DNA from: BOG-931 sp963761525
GTDB lineage: Bacteria > Pseudomonadota > Alphaproteobacteria > Rhizobiales > Xanthobacteraceae
Assembly: GCA_963761525.1 (NCBI GenBank)
Contig: CAVXHG010000003.1
Coordinates: forward strand, 62,001-126,000
DNA: 64,000 bases
Reading direction: 5' to 3'
Shown here: positions 1 through 9,656 of the stretch, one piece after another
Position numbering within the stretch: position 1 is the stretch's first letter
Layout of the letters: the number at the start of each line of letters is the position of its first letter
Position numbers and translations under genes: made by a program
The notes under the pieces: generated by a model
What the model was told of the DNA's origin: nothing
Databases searched by the model: none
The model's input: the letters and a program-made list of their open reading frames with translations, nothing else

Positions 1-2
1 TT

Positions 3-680
3 CGGTGTTTTTTGGGCTCTGTTGGGCTATTTGCCGGGCTTTTGCCTGTGCTGGCCGCGGCTCAGACCAGTATCGACCAGGGCAAATCGCCGGCCGAGAT
101 GTTCTCGCTTGATTGCGCGACGTGCCACAAAAGCGCGCGTGGGCTGGCCAATGGCCGCAATACTTCAGCGCTCGCTGGGTTTCTTGACCAGCACTACACC
201 TCCGGCAAAGACCAGGCGGCTTCGCTCGCGGCCTACGTAATGGGTGCCGGCGGCGGCGACGCGGGGGCACCAGCGCGCGCGGCAAAGCCGACCCCGGATC
301 GCGCCAGGACCGAGGAACCGAAGCGCGAGCCCGGCAAGCCTGAAGAGGGTACGCCCGCGTCCGCACGGCTGCAGCCGCCAGCCGGCGAGGAGCAGAAGCG
401 GCCGGGAGACGTTCCCAGCATCGTGCAGGAACGAGGGCGGAAGCCGGCCGCGGGCCGGTCCGAACCGACAGCAAGCCGCGGGCAGCAACGCCCTGAGCCT
501 GAGGTTAAGCCGGCGGAACCGCCTCGTGAGGCCCCCCGCGAAGCCGTAGCGCCAAGTGCGGCCCCAAGTCCGGCTCCTCCGGAGAGCACCCCGGCGCCAG
601 CGCCGACCCAATCGGCGCCGGCAAGCTCCGCCGCTTCAGGCGAGAGCGCGCCGGTGCCCCGCGACAATATTCCGGACTGA
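3..680 (+). CDS. c-type cytochrome-like exported protein, 5' end outside window
   Basis: The frame is open to the left edge, so the true start may lie outside the window; a TTG at position 12 is the first possible start inside. A hydrophobic stretch ending in a Leu-Ala-Ala-Ala-Gln segment looks like a signal peptide. About residue 35 there is a single CATCHK motif, the CXXCH haem-attachment signature, in a short cytochrome-like segment. From about residue 80 to the stop at 678-680 the protein is a low-complexity Pro/Ala/Glu tail, typical of periplasmic proteins in this group. It faces rplI tail to tail. A covalent haem and periplasmic location follow from the motif; the role in electron transfer is not known. 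It may be only a degenerate cytochrome domain. Confidence 0.6.
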   Translation, partial: RCFLGSVGLFAGLLPVLAAAQTSIDQGKSPAEMFSLDCATCHKSARGLANGRNTSALAGFLDQHYTSGKDQAASLAAYVMGAGGGDAGAPARAAKPTPDRARTEEPKREPGKPEEGTPASARLQPPAGEEQKRPGDVPSIVQERGRKPAAGRSEPTASRGQQRPEPEVKPAEPPREAPREAVAPSAAPSPAPPESTPAPAPTQSAPASSAASGESAPVPRDNIPD

Positions 681-700
681 AGCCGAGCTTCCTTGAAGCG

Positions 701-1325
701 TCAGTTTTTCTTGGCCGGGGCTTCGTCGTCTTCAGCCTCCGGCTCGCCTTCCTGCGTCCGCAAAGCCTCCGCGGCCTCGGGCTCGAAGAACGCTTCGGCG
801 GCAGCAACGGCTGCCTCAGCCTCGGTCGGCTCGCGCAATTGCTTGACGTCTTCGCCGCGCGCGATCCGTGCCGCTTCGTCAGCGCTGCGTGCAACGATGA
901 CCTTGATCGAGGTTTCAATGTCCGGATGCAGCGCCAGCGGCACGTCGTGCTGACCAATCATCTTGATCGGTGCATTGAGTGCAATCTGGCCGCGAGCTCA
1001 CGTTGAAGCCGCCTTCGTGGATAAGGCTAATGATATCGCGCGCCGAAACTGAGCCGAACAACTGGCCCGATTCGGACGCCTGGCGCAGAACCGTGAAGCT
1101 CTTGCCGTTGATCTTTTCCGCGATGCCGCTGGCTTCGGTCTTCAACGTTTCCGAGCGGGCCTGAAGCTCGCCCTTCATGGAATCAAAGCGCGTGCGGTTC
1201 TCATCAGTGGCGCGAAGCGCCTTGCCGCGAGGCAGCAGGAAATTACGGGCGAAGCCGTCCTTGACGCGCACGACTTCGCCCATCTGGCCGAGTCGGCCAA
1301 TCCGTTCGAGCAAAATTACTTCCAT
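701..1325 (-). CDS. rplI: 50S ribosomal protein L9 (one frame break)
   Basis: Ribosomal protein L9, a 23S rRNA-binding protein of the large subunit. The N-terminus MEVILLERIGRLGQ, the GFARNFLLPRGKA segment and the central helix are in the frame starting at 1325. The C-terminal domain (HDVPLALHP, then an acidic Glu/Ala-rich tail ending in PAKKN) is in another frame to the stop at 701. The break lies near 990, where a single-base change restores the expected link. The joined length of about 208 residues is normal for rhizobial L9, which carries an acidic tail. It is the last gene of the rpsF-rpsR-rplI operon, 22 bp after rpsR. Confidence 0.93.
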
Positions 1326-1347
1326 CTCGAAGTCTCCCTGGCGGCCC

Positions 1348-1599
1348 TTAGCGGATCACATAAGGCAGCAGGCCGAGAAAGCGTGCGCGCTTGATCGCTT
1401 GCGCGAGTTCGCGTTGCTTCTTTGCCGAGACTGCGGTGATGCGGCTCGGAACGATCTTGCCGCGCTCCGACACGAATCGTTGCAGCAGCTTGACGTCTTT
1501 GAAGTCGATCTTCGGTGCATTGGCGCCGGAGAACGGGCAGCTCTTGCGGCGGCGAAAGAACGGGCGGCGTCCACCGCCGCCTTGCGGTGACATCGCCAT
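1348..1599 (-). CDS. rpsR: 30S ribosomal protein S18
   Basis: Intact 83-residue S18. The motifs CPFSGANAPKIDFKDVKLL, GKIVPSRITAVSAKKQRELA and the C-terminal RARFLGLLPYV are all present. S18 forms a heterodimer with S6 on the 30S platform, matching its place only 2 bp downstream of the rpsF stop. The preceding Gly/Arg-rich N-terminus is usual in this group. No frame break is seen. Confidence 0.97.
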   Translation of the reverse strand: MAMSPQGGGGRRPFFRRRKSCPFSGANAPKIDFKDVKLLQRFVSERGKIVPSRITAVSAKKQRELAQAIKRARFLGLLPYVIR

Positions 1600-1601
1600 G
1601 A

Positions 1602-2075
1602 TTATTCCTCCGTCGCCGTCTCGCCGCCTTCGGCGTCATCGCGGGGCCGCCGGTCGCGCGGACGGTCGCCGCGATCGCCGCGGTCGCCTCGATCAAATCT
1701 GTCGCCGCGGTCGAACGGTCGCCGCGCCGATCGTCGCGGTCACGGTCGCGATCCACCCGGCGCATCATGGCGGACGGGCCTTCTTCGAGCTCCTCGACCC
1801 GGATCGTCAGATAGCGCAGCACATCTTCGTTAAGCCGCTCCAGCCGCTCGATCTCGTTGATCGCCGGCCGGCGGTGCATCGATGTTCATCAGCGTGAAAT
1901 GGGCTTTGCGGTTCTTCTGCAGCCGGTAGGACAGGGATTTCACGCCCCAATATTCGCTCTTGGCGACGCTGCCGCCGAGCCCTTCGATGACGCCCTTCAA
2001 TTGTGCGGTGAGTTCTTCGACCTGCTGCGCACTGGCGTCCTGGCGCGCAAGGTAGACGTGTTCGTACAGTGGCAT
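1602..2075 (-). CDS. rpsF: 30S ribosomal protein S6 (two frame breaks)
   Basis: S6 binds S18 in the 30S platform. The start MPLYEHVYLARQD at 2075 and the region to MNIDAPPA are in one frame. The continuation, EIERLERLNEDVLRYLTIRVE, is in a second frame from about 1870. The C-terminal tail of repeated Arg-Gly-Asp-Arg units followed by AEGGETATEE is reached after another break near 1715, ending at the TAA at 1602-1604. Rhizobial S6 proteins carry such a charged tail, so the joined length of about 157 residues is normal. The preceding 180 bp up to 2254 hold the probable operon promoter, but I cannot point to clear boxes. Confidence 0.92.
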
Positions 2076-2254
2076 GAATGCCCTTTCCATCTGTTGCCCT
2101 CGCTCGCCTCGGCGCCAAGCCCCTCGAGCCCTTCGGGAAAGGCTCGAATGCTCTGAAGGCGGGGACACCGGACGCCGGACCCGAAGGTCCTACCGCGTGA
2201 AAGTCACACGGCCGTCCGTTCAGCCCCCGGCCGGGGTAGAGCGGAAGGCGCGCC

Positions 2255-2524
2255 TTATACGCGCGGCCGCACGGAAAGGCAAGGCTTATGAGCGGTATCT
2301 TTAGGGCTTGGCAGGGCCTGGATCAGTTCGGCGAGCCGCACCGCGAGTTGGACGCCCTCGCGGATCGGCTCGGCGTCCCGCGCCGTCGTAGCGGCGACTT
2401 TGCGGGCCTGTTTCAGACCGGCGAGCAAAACTTCCATGTTTTGGCTCAGCAGCCTTTGCCGGAACGCGGGATCGGTGCGCGCGCGGGCAAGCTCTTGTTC
2501 GGACACTGGTGTAAATTTATTCAT
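2255..2524 (-). CDS. small conserved hypothetical protein
   Basis: An 89-residue protein starting MNKFTPVSEQELARARTDP. It is charged and apparently helical, with no signal peptide or membrane segment. I recognise it only as a small protein commonly found at this place in Bradyrhizobium relatives; function is unknown. It is divergent from fabD, with 154 bp between the starts. The last 20 residues look less conserved and could be out of frame because breaks are common in this stretch. Confidence 0.6.
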   Translation of the reverse strand: MNKFTPVSEQELARARTDPAFRQRLLSQNMEVLLAGLKQARKVAATTARDAEPIREGVQLAVRLAELIQALPSPKDTAHKPCLSVRPRV

Positions 2525-2678
2525 GCCAAGGCGGCTCGCAACGGCTGGCGCAGATTACCGCGCTCGGTCGGGCTTGAGGCACTTTAGCAAGGAGCGGTTG
2601 TCAGTTTCTTACCGGGCTCGCCTCACTTGACACGACCTGCGAACGCAGTATCTTTCGCGACTTTTGCGGGGGAGGCTT

Positions 2679-3655
2679 ATGACGGTCGCGTTTGTCTTTC
2701 CGGGACAAGGCAGTCAGGCGGTCGGCATGGGCAAGGCTTTGGCCGAGGCCTTTGCGCCGGCGCGTCAGGTTTTCGACGAAGTCGATGCGGCGCTCGGGTG
2801 AACGGCTCAGTGAAACGATCTGGAACGGTCCGGCTGAAACGCTGACGCTCACCGAAAACGCCCAGCCTGCGCTGATGGCGGTTTCGCTTGCGACGATGCG
2901 CGTGCTCGAAGCCGGAGGCCGAGTGTGGATCTCGGTCGCGATGCGGCGTTCGTCGCCGGCCATTCGCTTGGAGAATATTCGGCGCTCGCCGCCGCCGGCG
3001 CATTGTCGATTAGCGGACGCTGCCCGGCTTCTTGCGCATTCGCGGCCGCGCCATGCAGAAGGCGGTTCCGGTTGGCGGCGGCGCCATGGCGGCGCTGATC
3101 GGGCTTGACTATCGGCGCGGTCAAAGCGATCGCGGCCGAGGCCGCCGGCTCCGAAGTTTGTGCGGCGGCAAATGATAATGGCGGCGACCAGGTGGTGCTT
3201 TCCGGCGACAAAGCTGCGGTCGAGCGCGCGGTGGAATTCGCCAAAGCGCGGGCGCCAAACGGGCGATGCTGCTGCCGGTATCCGCTCCCTTCCATTGTGC
3301 GCTGATGCAGCCGGCCGCCGATGCGATGGCCGAGGCGCTCGGCAAGGTTTCTGGTAAACCGACCGCGGGTGCCGCTGGTCGCCAATGTCCTGGCGCAGGC
3401 CGATCAACGAGCCTGCCGAGATCGTGCGCTGCCTTGTCGAACAGGTGACCGGAACCGTGCGCTGGCGCGAATCCGTTGCTCTACATGGCGCAAGCCGGCG
3501 TGACGGCGTTTTACGAAGTCGGCGCCGGCAAGGTGCTCACCGGCTTGATCAAGCGTATCGCGCAGGCGGCGACGGCGTCGGCGATCGGCGTCCCGGACGA
3601 CATCGCCCGGTTCAAGACCGAGCACATTCAAAGCTCCACCAGGCTTTTGCGAGGA
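2679..3655 (+). CDS. fabD: malonyl-CoA:ACP transacylase (multiple frame breaks)
   Basis: FabD loads malonyl groups from CoA onto ACP, the first committed step of type II fatty-acid synthesis in the cytoplasm. The start MTVAFVFPGQGSQ at 2679 follows a GGGGGAGG ribosome-binding site. The catalytic serine motif AGHSLGEYSAL lies at about 2955-2985. Later pieces include NDNGGDQVVLSG, MLLPVSAPFHCALM (catalytic His) and AFYEVGAGKVLTGLIKRI. These fall in different frames, with changes near 2796, 2922, 3030, 3105, 3255, 3350, 3397 and 3475. Each piece is typical FabD in the right order, so base errors are more likely than decay. The exact stop just before fabG cannot be fixed. Confidence 0.88.
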
Positions 3656-3659
3656 CGAC

Positions 3660-4401
3660 ATGTTCGATCTCACCGGAAAAACCGCATTGGTCACCGGAGC
3701 AACCGGCACCATCGGCGGCAGTCATTGCGCGCATGCTTCATGCGCAGGGCGCGACGGTCGCCATTTCCGGGCACCCGGGTCGAAGTCCTCGACCAACTCG
3801 CCGGCGAGCTTGGCGTCAGCGCGTGCATGTGCTGCCTTGCAATCTTGCCGACGCGGCCGCGGTCGAAGCGCTGGTCACGCGCCGGAAGAGGTGATGGGGC
3901 AACTCGATATACTGGTCGCCAATGCCGGCGTGACACGCGACAACCTTTTGGTGCAGTTGCGCGACGAGGATTGGGAGCAGGTGATTGCCATCAATCTGTC
4001 CGCCACCTTCCGGCTGACCCGCGCCGCCGTGCGCGGCATGATGCGGCGGCGTTTCGGCCGCGTCATCGCGATCACTTCGGTGGTGGGACGACGGGAAATG
4101 CCGGGCCAGGCCAACTACGTCGCCGCCAAGGCCGGCATTGCCGGCATGATCAAGGCCGCCGCCGCGGAATATGCCAAGCGCGGCGTCACGGCGAACTGCG
4201 TCGCGCCGGGCTTTATCGTCACGCCGATGACCGACAAGCTCAACGACAAGCAGCGCGAGGTCATTCTGGCGAAGGTGCCGGCGAACCGCGCCGGGACGCC
4301 CGAGGAAGTTGCCGCCGCGGTCGCTTTTCCTCGCCTCCAATGAGGCCGGCTACGTGACTGGACAAACGTTGCATGTGAATGGCGGAATGGTGATGATTTG
4401 A
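3660..4401 (+). CDS. fabG: 3-oxoacyl-ACP reductase (frame breaks)
   Basis: FabG reduces 3-oxoacyl-ACP with NADPH in fatty-acid elongation. It is a short-chain dehydrogenase: MFDLTGKTALVTGATG with the glycine-rich cofactor site, LVANAGVTRDNLL, the catalytic serine in ITSVVG and the Tyr/Lys pair in NYVAAKAG. The C-terminus HVNGGMVMI ends at 4399-4401. The frame changes near 3717, 3780, 3825, 3880 and again near 4328. The restored length of about 245 residues is normal. It follows fabD directly and precedes acpP, the standard fab order. Confidence 0.92.
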
Positions 4402-4612
4402 AGCGGATAGGCAGCGATGGCGGATCCGAGTCCTCCGCGCTGGTCAACGGAAATGAAGTGTGGTAACCGAACCGCGACTGGGCTGGGGGAGCCGCGAATG
4501 CCGGAGACCGGGGCGACATATCCGCCTCTAATCGGTGACGACCCACGGCCGTCACCCACGACGGGACCGAAACTGAATTGATTGGTTCGCGTTGAACGAA
4601 GAGGTTGGAACA
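4402..4612 (+). promoter_or_regulatory. fabG-acpP intergenic region with inverted repeat
   Basis: A 211-bp noncoding stretch. It contains an inverted repeat GGTGAC (4534-4539) and GTCACC (4551-4556) separated by 11 bases, a size suited to a dimeric regulator or a small hairpin. A GAGG ribosome-binding site lies just before the acpP ATG. acpP is often transcribed from its own strong promoter, so this is a plausible place for one, but no clear -35/-10 pair stands out. Confidence 0.3.
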
Positions 4613-4852
4613 ATGAGTGATATTGGCGAGCGGGTGAAGAAAATCGTCGTGGAGCACTTGGGCGTCGAGCCCGACAAAGTGACCGACAACGCCAGCTTCA
4701 TCGATGACCTCGGCGCCGATAGCCTCGATACGGTCGAACTCGTCATGGCCTTCGAGGAGGAATTCGGTTGTGAAATTCCCGACGATGCCGCCGAGACCAT
4801 TTTGACCGTCGGCGACGCCGTCAAATTCCTCGAAAAGAACGCCAAGAGCTGA
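4613..4852 (+). CDS. acpP: acyl carrier protein
   Basis: Intact 79-residue acidic ACP, MSDIGERVKKIVVEHLGVE. The DSL motif in GADSLDTVELVM carries the serine that receives the 4'-phosphopantetheine arm. It shuttles acyl chains among FabD, FabG and FabF, which flank it. I chose the ATG at 4613 over an in-frame alternative 21 bp upstream because it has a GAGG ribosome-binding site and gives the usual ACP N-terminus. Confidence 0.98.
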   Translation: MSDIGERVKKIVVEHLGVEPDKVTDNASFIDDLGADSLDTVELVMAFEEEFGCEIPDDAAETILTVGDAVKFLEKNAKS

Positions 4853-4993
4853 CTGCCGTCAGCTCTGCCGCCGTTGCATGAAGATGCGAGCGCGCCTGCG
4901 AAATCCGCACCATATTTGCGTGCGGATAACTGCGTTGCAGGCGATGCGACTGGGCCGCTAGGTTTGCGCGTCAGCTAGGTCCCGGGAGCGCCG

Positions 4994-6269
4994 ATGATGA
5001 GACGTGTTGTCGTCACGGGGCTCGGTATGGTGACGCCGCTTGCGTGCGGGGTCGAAGCCACATGGCAGCGGCTGCTCGCCGGGAAGAGCGGCATCAAGGG
5101 AATCGAGAAATTCGACGTCTCCGACATCACCTGCAAGATCGCGGGTCAGGTTCCGCGCGGCGACGGCTCCGACGGCAGTTTCAATGCCGATCAGTGGATG
5201 GAGCCGAAAGAGCAGCGCAAGGTCGACGACTTCATCATCTTCGCCATGGGTGCGGCTACGCAGGCGCTCGACGATGCCGGTTGGCACCCGAAGGAGCGGG
5301 ACGATCAGATCACGAGCGGCGTGCTGATCGGCTCCGGCATCGGCGGCGTCGAAGGCATCGCGGAGACATCGCTGCTCTGTTGCGCGATCGTGGCCCGCGC
5401 CGGGTGTCGCCGTTCTTCATTCCGGGACGCCTCATCAATCTCGCCTCGGGCTACGTGTCGATCACGCATTCGTCTGAAAGGTCCCAATCATGCCGTGGTC
5501 ACCGCCTGCTCGACCGGCTCGCACGCCATCGGCGATGCCGGCCGGCTGATCGCGCTCGGCGATGCCGATGTGATGGTGGCCGGCGGCACGGAATCGCCGG
5601 TCAACCGGATCTCGCTGGCCGGATTTCGCCGCGTGCCGGGCGCTGTCGACCGGATTTAACGACACGCCGGAACGCGCCTCGCGGCCTTACGACAGGGACC
5701 GCGACGGCTTCGTGATGGGCGAGGGCGCCGGTGCGGTCGTGCTGGAAGAGTACGAACACGCCAAGCGCCGCGGCGCGCGCATTTATGCCGAGCTGATCGG
5801 CTACGGCCTGTCCGGCGATGCCTTATCACATCACCGCGCCGGCCGAGGACGGTGACGGCGCGTTCCGTTGCATGACAGCGGCACTGCGCCGGGCCGGCGT
5901 CTCGCCGGGCGAGGTCGACTACATCAACGCCCACGGCACTTCGACGCCGCTCGGCGACGAGATCGAGCTTGAAGGCCGTCGAGCGGCTCGTCGGCAATGC
6001 CGCCGGCACACATCGCAATGTCGTCGACGAAGTCGTCGATCGGTCATCTGCTCGGCGCGGCCGGTGCGGTGGAGGCGATCTTCTGCCTGCTCGCGATGCG
6101 CGACCAGGTGGTGCCGCCGACAATCAATCTCGACAATCCGTCGGTTGCGACCGCGATCGATCTCGTGCCGCATACTGCGCGCAAGCGGCAGATCAATGTC
6201 GCACTGTCGAATTCGTTCGGCTTTGGCGGCACCAATGCCAGTCTCGTCTTTCGCCGCGTGGTGGCGTAG
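4994..6269 (+). CDS. fabF: 3-oxoacyl-ACP synthase II (frame breaks)
   Basis: FabF condenses malonyl-ACP with acyl-ACP to extend fatty acids, including the step to long unsaturated chains. The N-terminus RRVVVTGLGMVTPL is in frame from 4994. The catalytic cysteine is in VTACSTGSHAIG (near 5500). The two histidines are in NAHGTSTPLGDEIE (near 5935) and SSIGHLLGAAGAVE (near 6040). The C-terminus NSFGFGGTNASLVF ends at 6269. Frames change near 5380, 5475, 5650, 5820, 5970 and 6030. Thiolase-fold residues are all present in order and the joined length of about 421 residues is normal, so I treat it as functional. Confidence 0.92.
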
Positions 6270-6710
6270 AATTCGTCGATCGCCGGTTTCGCCATATTTG
6301 CTCCGCACTCGCCTGCGATTCACAGCCATGCGCGCGTCCATTTATCCGATGGGCAGGAGCCGTGAGAATCTGCGATGCGTTCGTACGGGGCGGTCAGGCT
6401 CACATTCATCGCTGATCATGTATCTTGAAAGAGCGGATAACCGGCGGTGACCGGATCCCTCCACCACCCGATGGCGGCGAGCGAGCTGGCGCGCGCCGCG
6501 CGAACTCCGCCGGGACGCTGCCGAAGCCGGCACCGCGATGCCGTCAAACGACGCGCTCTACGCCGACAAACCGGCCTGCGCCGCTCAGCCAGACCTCGCC
6601 GGCCCCCTCGCCCGTGTCATACTCACGGGACACTGGCAAAGCTGCCGGCCGCAGGAAAGCCCTATCCGGCGCCCGCGGAGCGGCTTGCGGATGGAGCGGG
6701 CAGCGCGTCT
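6270..6710 (+). other. fabF-mltG interval, possible coding extension of mltG
   Basis: 441 bp without a confidently assigned gene. From about 6538 the sequence reads in plausible coding style across several frames (pieces such as MPSNDALYADKP, then SQTSPAPSPVSYSRDTG, then KPYPAPAERLADG) and runs in frame into MltG. It may be a disordered N-terminal extension of MltG broken by base errors. From 6270 to about 6440 nothing recognisable is seen. Confidence 0.3.
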
Positions 6711-8052
6711 ATGGATCCAACGCTCAGCGACGGTAAGCGGCTGACGCCGCGCAGCCCGCGATCGGCGCTCGAGCCCGATACGATTGACATGCCGCCGCGC
6801 CGATCGAAAAGCGCCCGGCATCCGCTTGTCGTCATCGGCAATGCCGATTCTCAGCCTTTTTGTATTGCTCGCGGTATTGTCCGGCGGTGCCGTGCTTTAC
6901 CTCGGCAACGAACAGTTCGATGCTCCCGGGCCGCTGCCGCAGGACAAGGATCGTCAGTATTCCGCACGGCTCCGGGATTCGCGATATTGCCGATGTGCTG
7001 CAACGTGAAGGCGTCATCGATCAGCCCTGGGTATTTATCGGCGGCGTGCTTGTGCTGAAAGCGCGGGAGGACCTTAAAGCCGGCGAATATCAGTTTCGCG
7101 CGCACGCCAGCCTGCGCGACGTGGTCGCGACCATCATCGATGGCAAGGTCGTCGCGCACCAAATCAGCTTCCCGGAAGGCCTGACCTCCGAGCAAGATCG
7201 TGGCCCGCCTGCTGGATGACGATGTCCTCACCGGAAACATCAAGGAAATCCCGCGCGAAGGCACGTTGCTGCCCGACACCTATAATTTCACGCGCGGGGT
7301 CACGCGCGAGCAGATGATCCAGCGCATGCAGGCAGCGCAGCAGCGTGTGGTCAAGGAAATCTGGGATCGGCGTTCCGCCGGATCTTCCGATCAAGACGCC
7401 GGAACAGCTCGTTATTCTCGCTTCGCTGGTCGAAAAGGAAACCGGAAAACCCGAGGAACGCTCGCGCGTCGCCGCGGTATTCGTCAACCGGCTGAAGCAG
7501 AAAATGCGGCTGCAATCGGATCCGACGATCATTTATGGTCTGGTCGGCGGCAAGGGTACGCTCGGCCGGCCGATCATGCGAAGCGAGATCGAGCAGCCGA
7601 CACCGTACAATACCTATCTGATCGACGGACTGCCGCCGGGCCCGATTTCCAATCCCGGTCGCGCTTCGCTCGAGGCGGCCGCCAATCCGGCGCGAACCCG
7701 CGAGCTCTATTTTGTCGCCGACGGCACAGGCGGCCATGTTTTCGCGGAAACCTACGATCAGCACCAGAAGAACGTTGCGCGGTTGCGCTCGATCGAAACA
7801 GATCAGAAAGATCAGGCGCCGATCGATGCCGCAGCACCGCCGCCGGCCGCGCAGGCCAGTCCGGCGGCCGCCGCGCCTGCAGCAACTTCCGCCGCTGCGC
7901 CTGCGACGCCGGCGCACCATCCGGCCCCGCACCACGCGCCGCCAAACGCGGCGCAGACCGCCTCCCCGTCGCTTGAAGGGCACGCAGCAGTGAGCTCGGC
8001 GTCAGCATTTCTCGCAAGCCACGCTCTTGTGACCGCGGCAGCTCGCCGTTAA
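6711..8052 (+). CDS. mltG: endolytic murein transglycosylase MltG (frame breaks)
   Basis: MltG (YceG) is an inner-membrane lytic transglycosylase that cleaves nascent glycan strands and releases polymerising peptidoglycan. The proposed start MDPTLSDGKRLTPRSP at 6711 is uncertain. A cytosolic basic segment is followed by one membrane span (LSLFVLLAVLSGGAVLYL, about 6850-6900), a LysM-like region and the YceG domain. The catalytic glutamate lies in LASLVEKETGKPEERS. Conserved pieces PDTYNF, QSDPTIIYG and YNTYLIDGLPPGPI are present. Frames change near 6842, 6948, 7190 and 7380. The C-terminal 80 residues are Ala/Pro/His-rich. It lies between fab genes and yicC-gmk, as in related genomes. Confidence 0.88.
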
Positions 8053-8099
8053 GTTCGGCGCAAAATTTTTCTGTACTTTGCTGCCGGAGAATGCATTCC

Positions 8100-8990
8100 A
8101 TGGCGTTGTCGAGCATGACCGGATTTGCTCGCGGCCATGGCGTATGCGGCTCCTATGCGTGGGCTTGGGAAATCAAATCGGTCAACGGCAAAGGGCTTGA
8201 TCTGCGCCTGCGCTTGCCGTCCGGCTTGGATGCCATCGAGGGGCCGGTCGCGCGCACGGCATCGCCGAAGTGCTCGCGCGCGGATCAATTCAGGCCGATC
8301 TGACAATCGAGCGCAGCGGCGCGGCACCGATCGTTCGTATCAATTCGGCGGTTCTCGATGCCGTGCTGTCCGCCCTCCGGCAGATCAAATCGCGAGTTGA
8401 CGCCACGCCGCCGTCGCTCGACGGCTTGCTCGCGATCAAAGGCGTGATGGAGGTCAGTGATACCGAAGAGAGCGAGGAAGAGAAGCGCGCCGCCGAAGCC
8501 GCGGTGACAAAGGGTTTTAGCGAGGCGATCGGCGCGCTCGCCGAGATGCGCCGGCAGGAAGGCTCGGCGTCTGGAAGGCGTTTTGACTGCGCGTCTGACC
8601 GAGATAGCGGCGCTCGCCGAGCGCGCCGATCAGTCGCCGGCGCGCCAGCCTGAGGCGATCCGGGCGCGGCTTGCCGAGCAGATCGCGACACTGTTGGAGC
8701 AATCCGAACGCTTCGATCCGGATCGTCTGCATCAGGAGGCGATTCTGATGGCAACCAAGGCCGACGTGCGCGAGGAGCTTGATCGCCTTGCGGCCCATGT
8801 CGCGCAGGCGCGGAATCTCATCGAGCAAGGCGGCCCGGTCGGCCGGCGGCTCGATTTCCTCTCGCAGGAGCTCAATCGCGAAACCAATACGCTGTGCGCC
8901 AAGGCGAACGACATCGAACTCACCAATATCGGACTTGAGCTGAAAGCTGCGGTCGAGCAGTTCCGCGAGCAAGTGCAAAACGTGGAATAG
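8100..8990 (+). CDS. YicC/YloC family endoribonuclease (two frame breaks)
   Basis: YicC-family protein with the C-terminal DUF1732 domain; E. coli YicC is an endoribonuclease. The start MALSSMTGFAR at 8100 is preferred to the ATG at 8091 because GGAG at 8086-8089 is 10 bases upstream. The signature KSVNGKGLDLRLRLP follows. The C-terminal block LDFLSQELNRETNTL...LELKAAVEQFREQVQN is complete to the stop at 8988-8990. The frame changes near 8250 and 8573; a one-base correction at each restores the family sequence. gmk starts 3 bp later, so the two are probably cotranscribed. Confidence 0.88.
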
Positions 8991-8993
8991 ACC

Positions 8994-9647
8994 ATGGCGC
9001 GGGTCGGCAAGAATCGGAAAAACATCGCGCGCCGCGGGCTAATGCTCGTGCTGTCGTCGCCTTCCGGCGCCGGTAAGACGACGCTGTCGCGAATGCTGCT
9101 GAAGGCCGATCGCGGCGTCGAACTGTCGGTGTCGGTGACGACCCGGGCGAAGCGGCGCGGCGAGATCAACCGGCGCGACTATCATTTCATCGATCGCGCC
9201 CGCTTCGACGCCATGGTGAAGTCAGGCGACCTGCTGGAGTGGGCGGAAGTTTTCAATCATTGCTACGGCACGCCACGCCGGCCGGTGGAGAAAGCCCTGC
9301 GCGCGGGCCGTGATGTGCTGTTCGATATCGATTGGCAGGGCACCCAGCAATTGCGCGAAAAGGCGCGTGGCGATCTGGTCAGTGTTTTCATATTGCCGCC
9401 GAGCGCCACCGGAGCTGGAGCGCCGGCTCAAGCGCGCGCACAGGATAGCAAGGAGGTCATCAAGTCGCGTATGGCAAAGGCGGCCGGCGAGATGAGCCAT
9501 TGGCCTGAATACGACTATGTGGTCGTGAACCGGGATATCGACGAAGCGTTCAGTGAAGTGCGGGCCATCCTCGGCGCCGAGCGGCGTAAGCGCGAACGTC
9601 AGATCGGGCTCACGGAATTCGTGCGCGGCCTGCAGGCCAAGCTCTGA
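8994..9647 (+). CDS. gmk: guanylate kinase
   Basis: Gmk phosphorylates GMP to GDP with ATP. The P-loop SSPSGAGKTT, GMP-binding pieces SVTTRAKRRGE and RDYHFI, and FDIDWQGTQQL are present, with the terminal NRDIDEAFSEV region. The open frame is continuous for 217 residues, but between about 9410 and 9436 the sequence TGAGAPAQAR replaces the expected PELERRLKR. The latter appears in the next frame, so one extra base and one missing base cancel out. Yeast-type lid residues would be affected only if the reading were real. It converges on the alcohol dehydrogenase gene 10 bp away. Confidence 0.94.
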   Translation: MARVGKNRKNIARRGLMLVLSSPSGAGKTTLSRMLLKADRGVELSVSVTTRAKRRGEINRRDYHFIDRARFDAMVKSGDLLEWAEVFNHCYGTPRRPVEKALRAGRDVLFDIDWQGTQQLREKARGDLVSVFILPPSATGAGAPAQARAQDSKEVIKSRMAKAAGEMSHWPEYDYVVVNRDIDEAFSEVRAILGAERRKRERQIGLTEFVRGLQAKL

Positions 9648-9656
9648 GGCCGCATC

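Noticed and set aside
2679..6269. fabD, fabG and fabF as pseudogenes
   Set aside because: Catalytic motifs and all blocks are present in order, no other copies are visible, and the pathway is essential; base errors are more likely.
9405..9440. Real divergence of the Gmk lid region
   Set aside because: The expected PELERRLKR appears in the next frame between one inserted and one missing base, so it is a compensated error.
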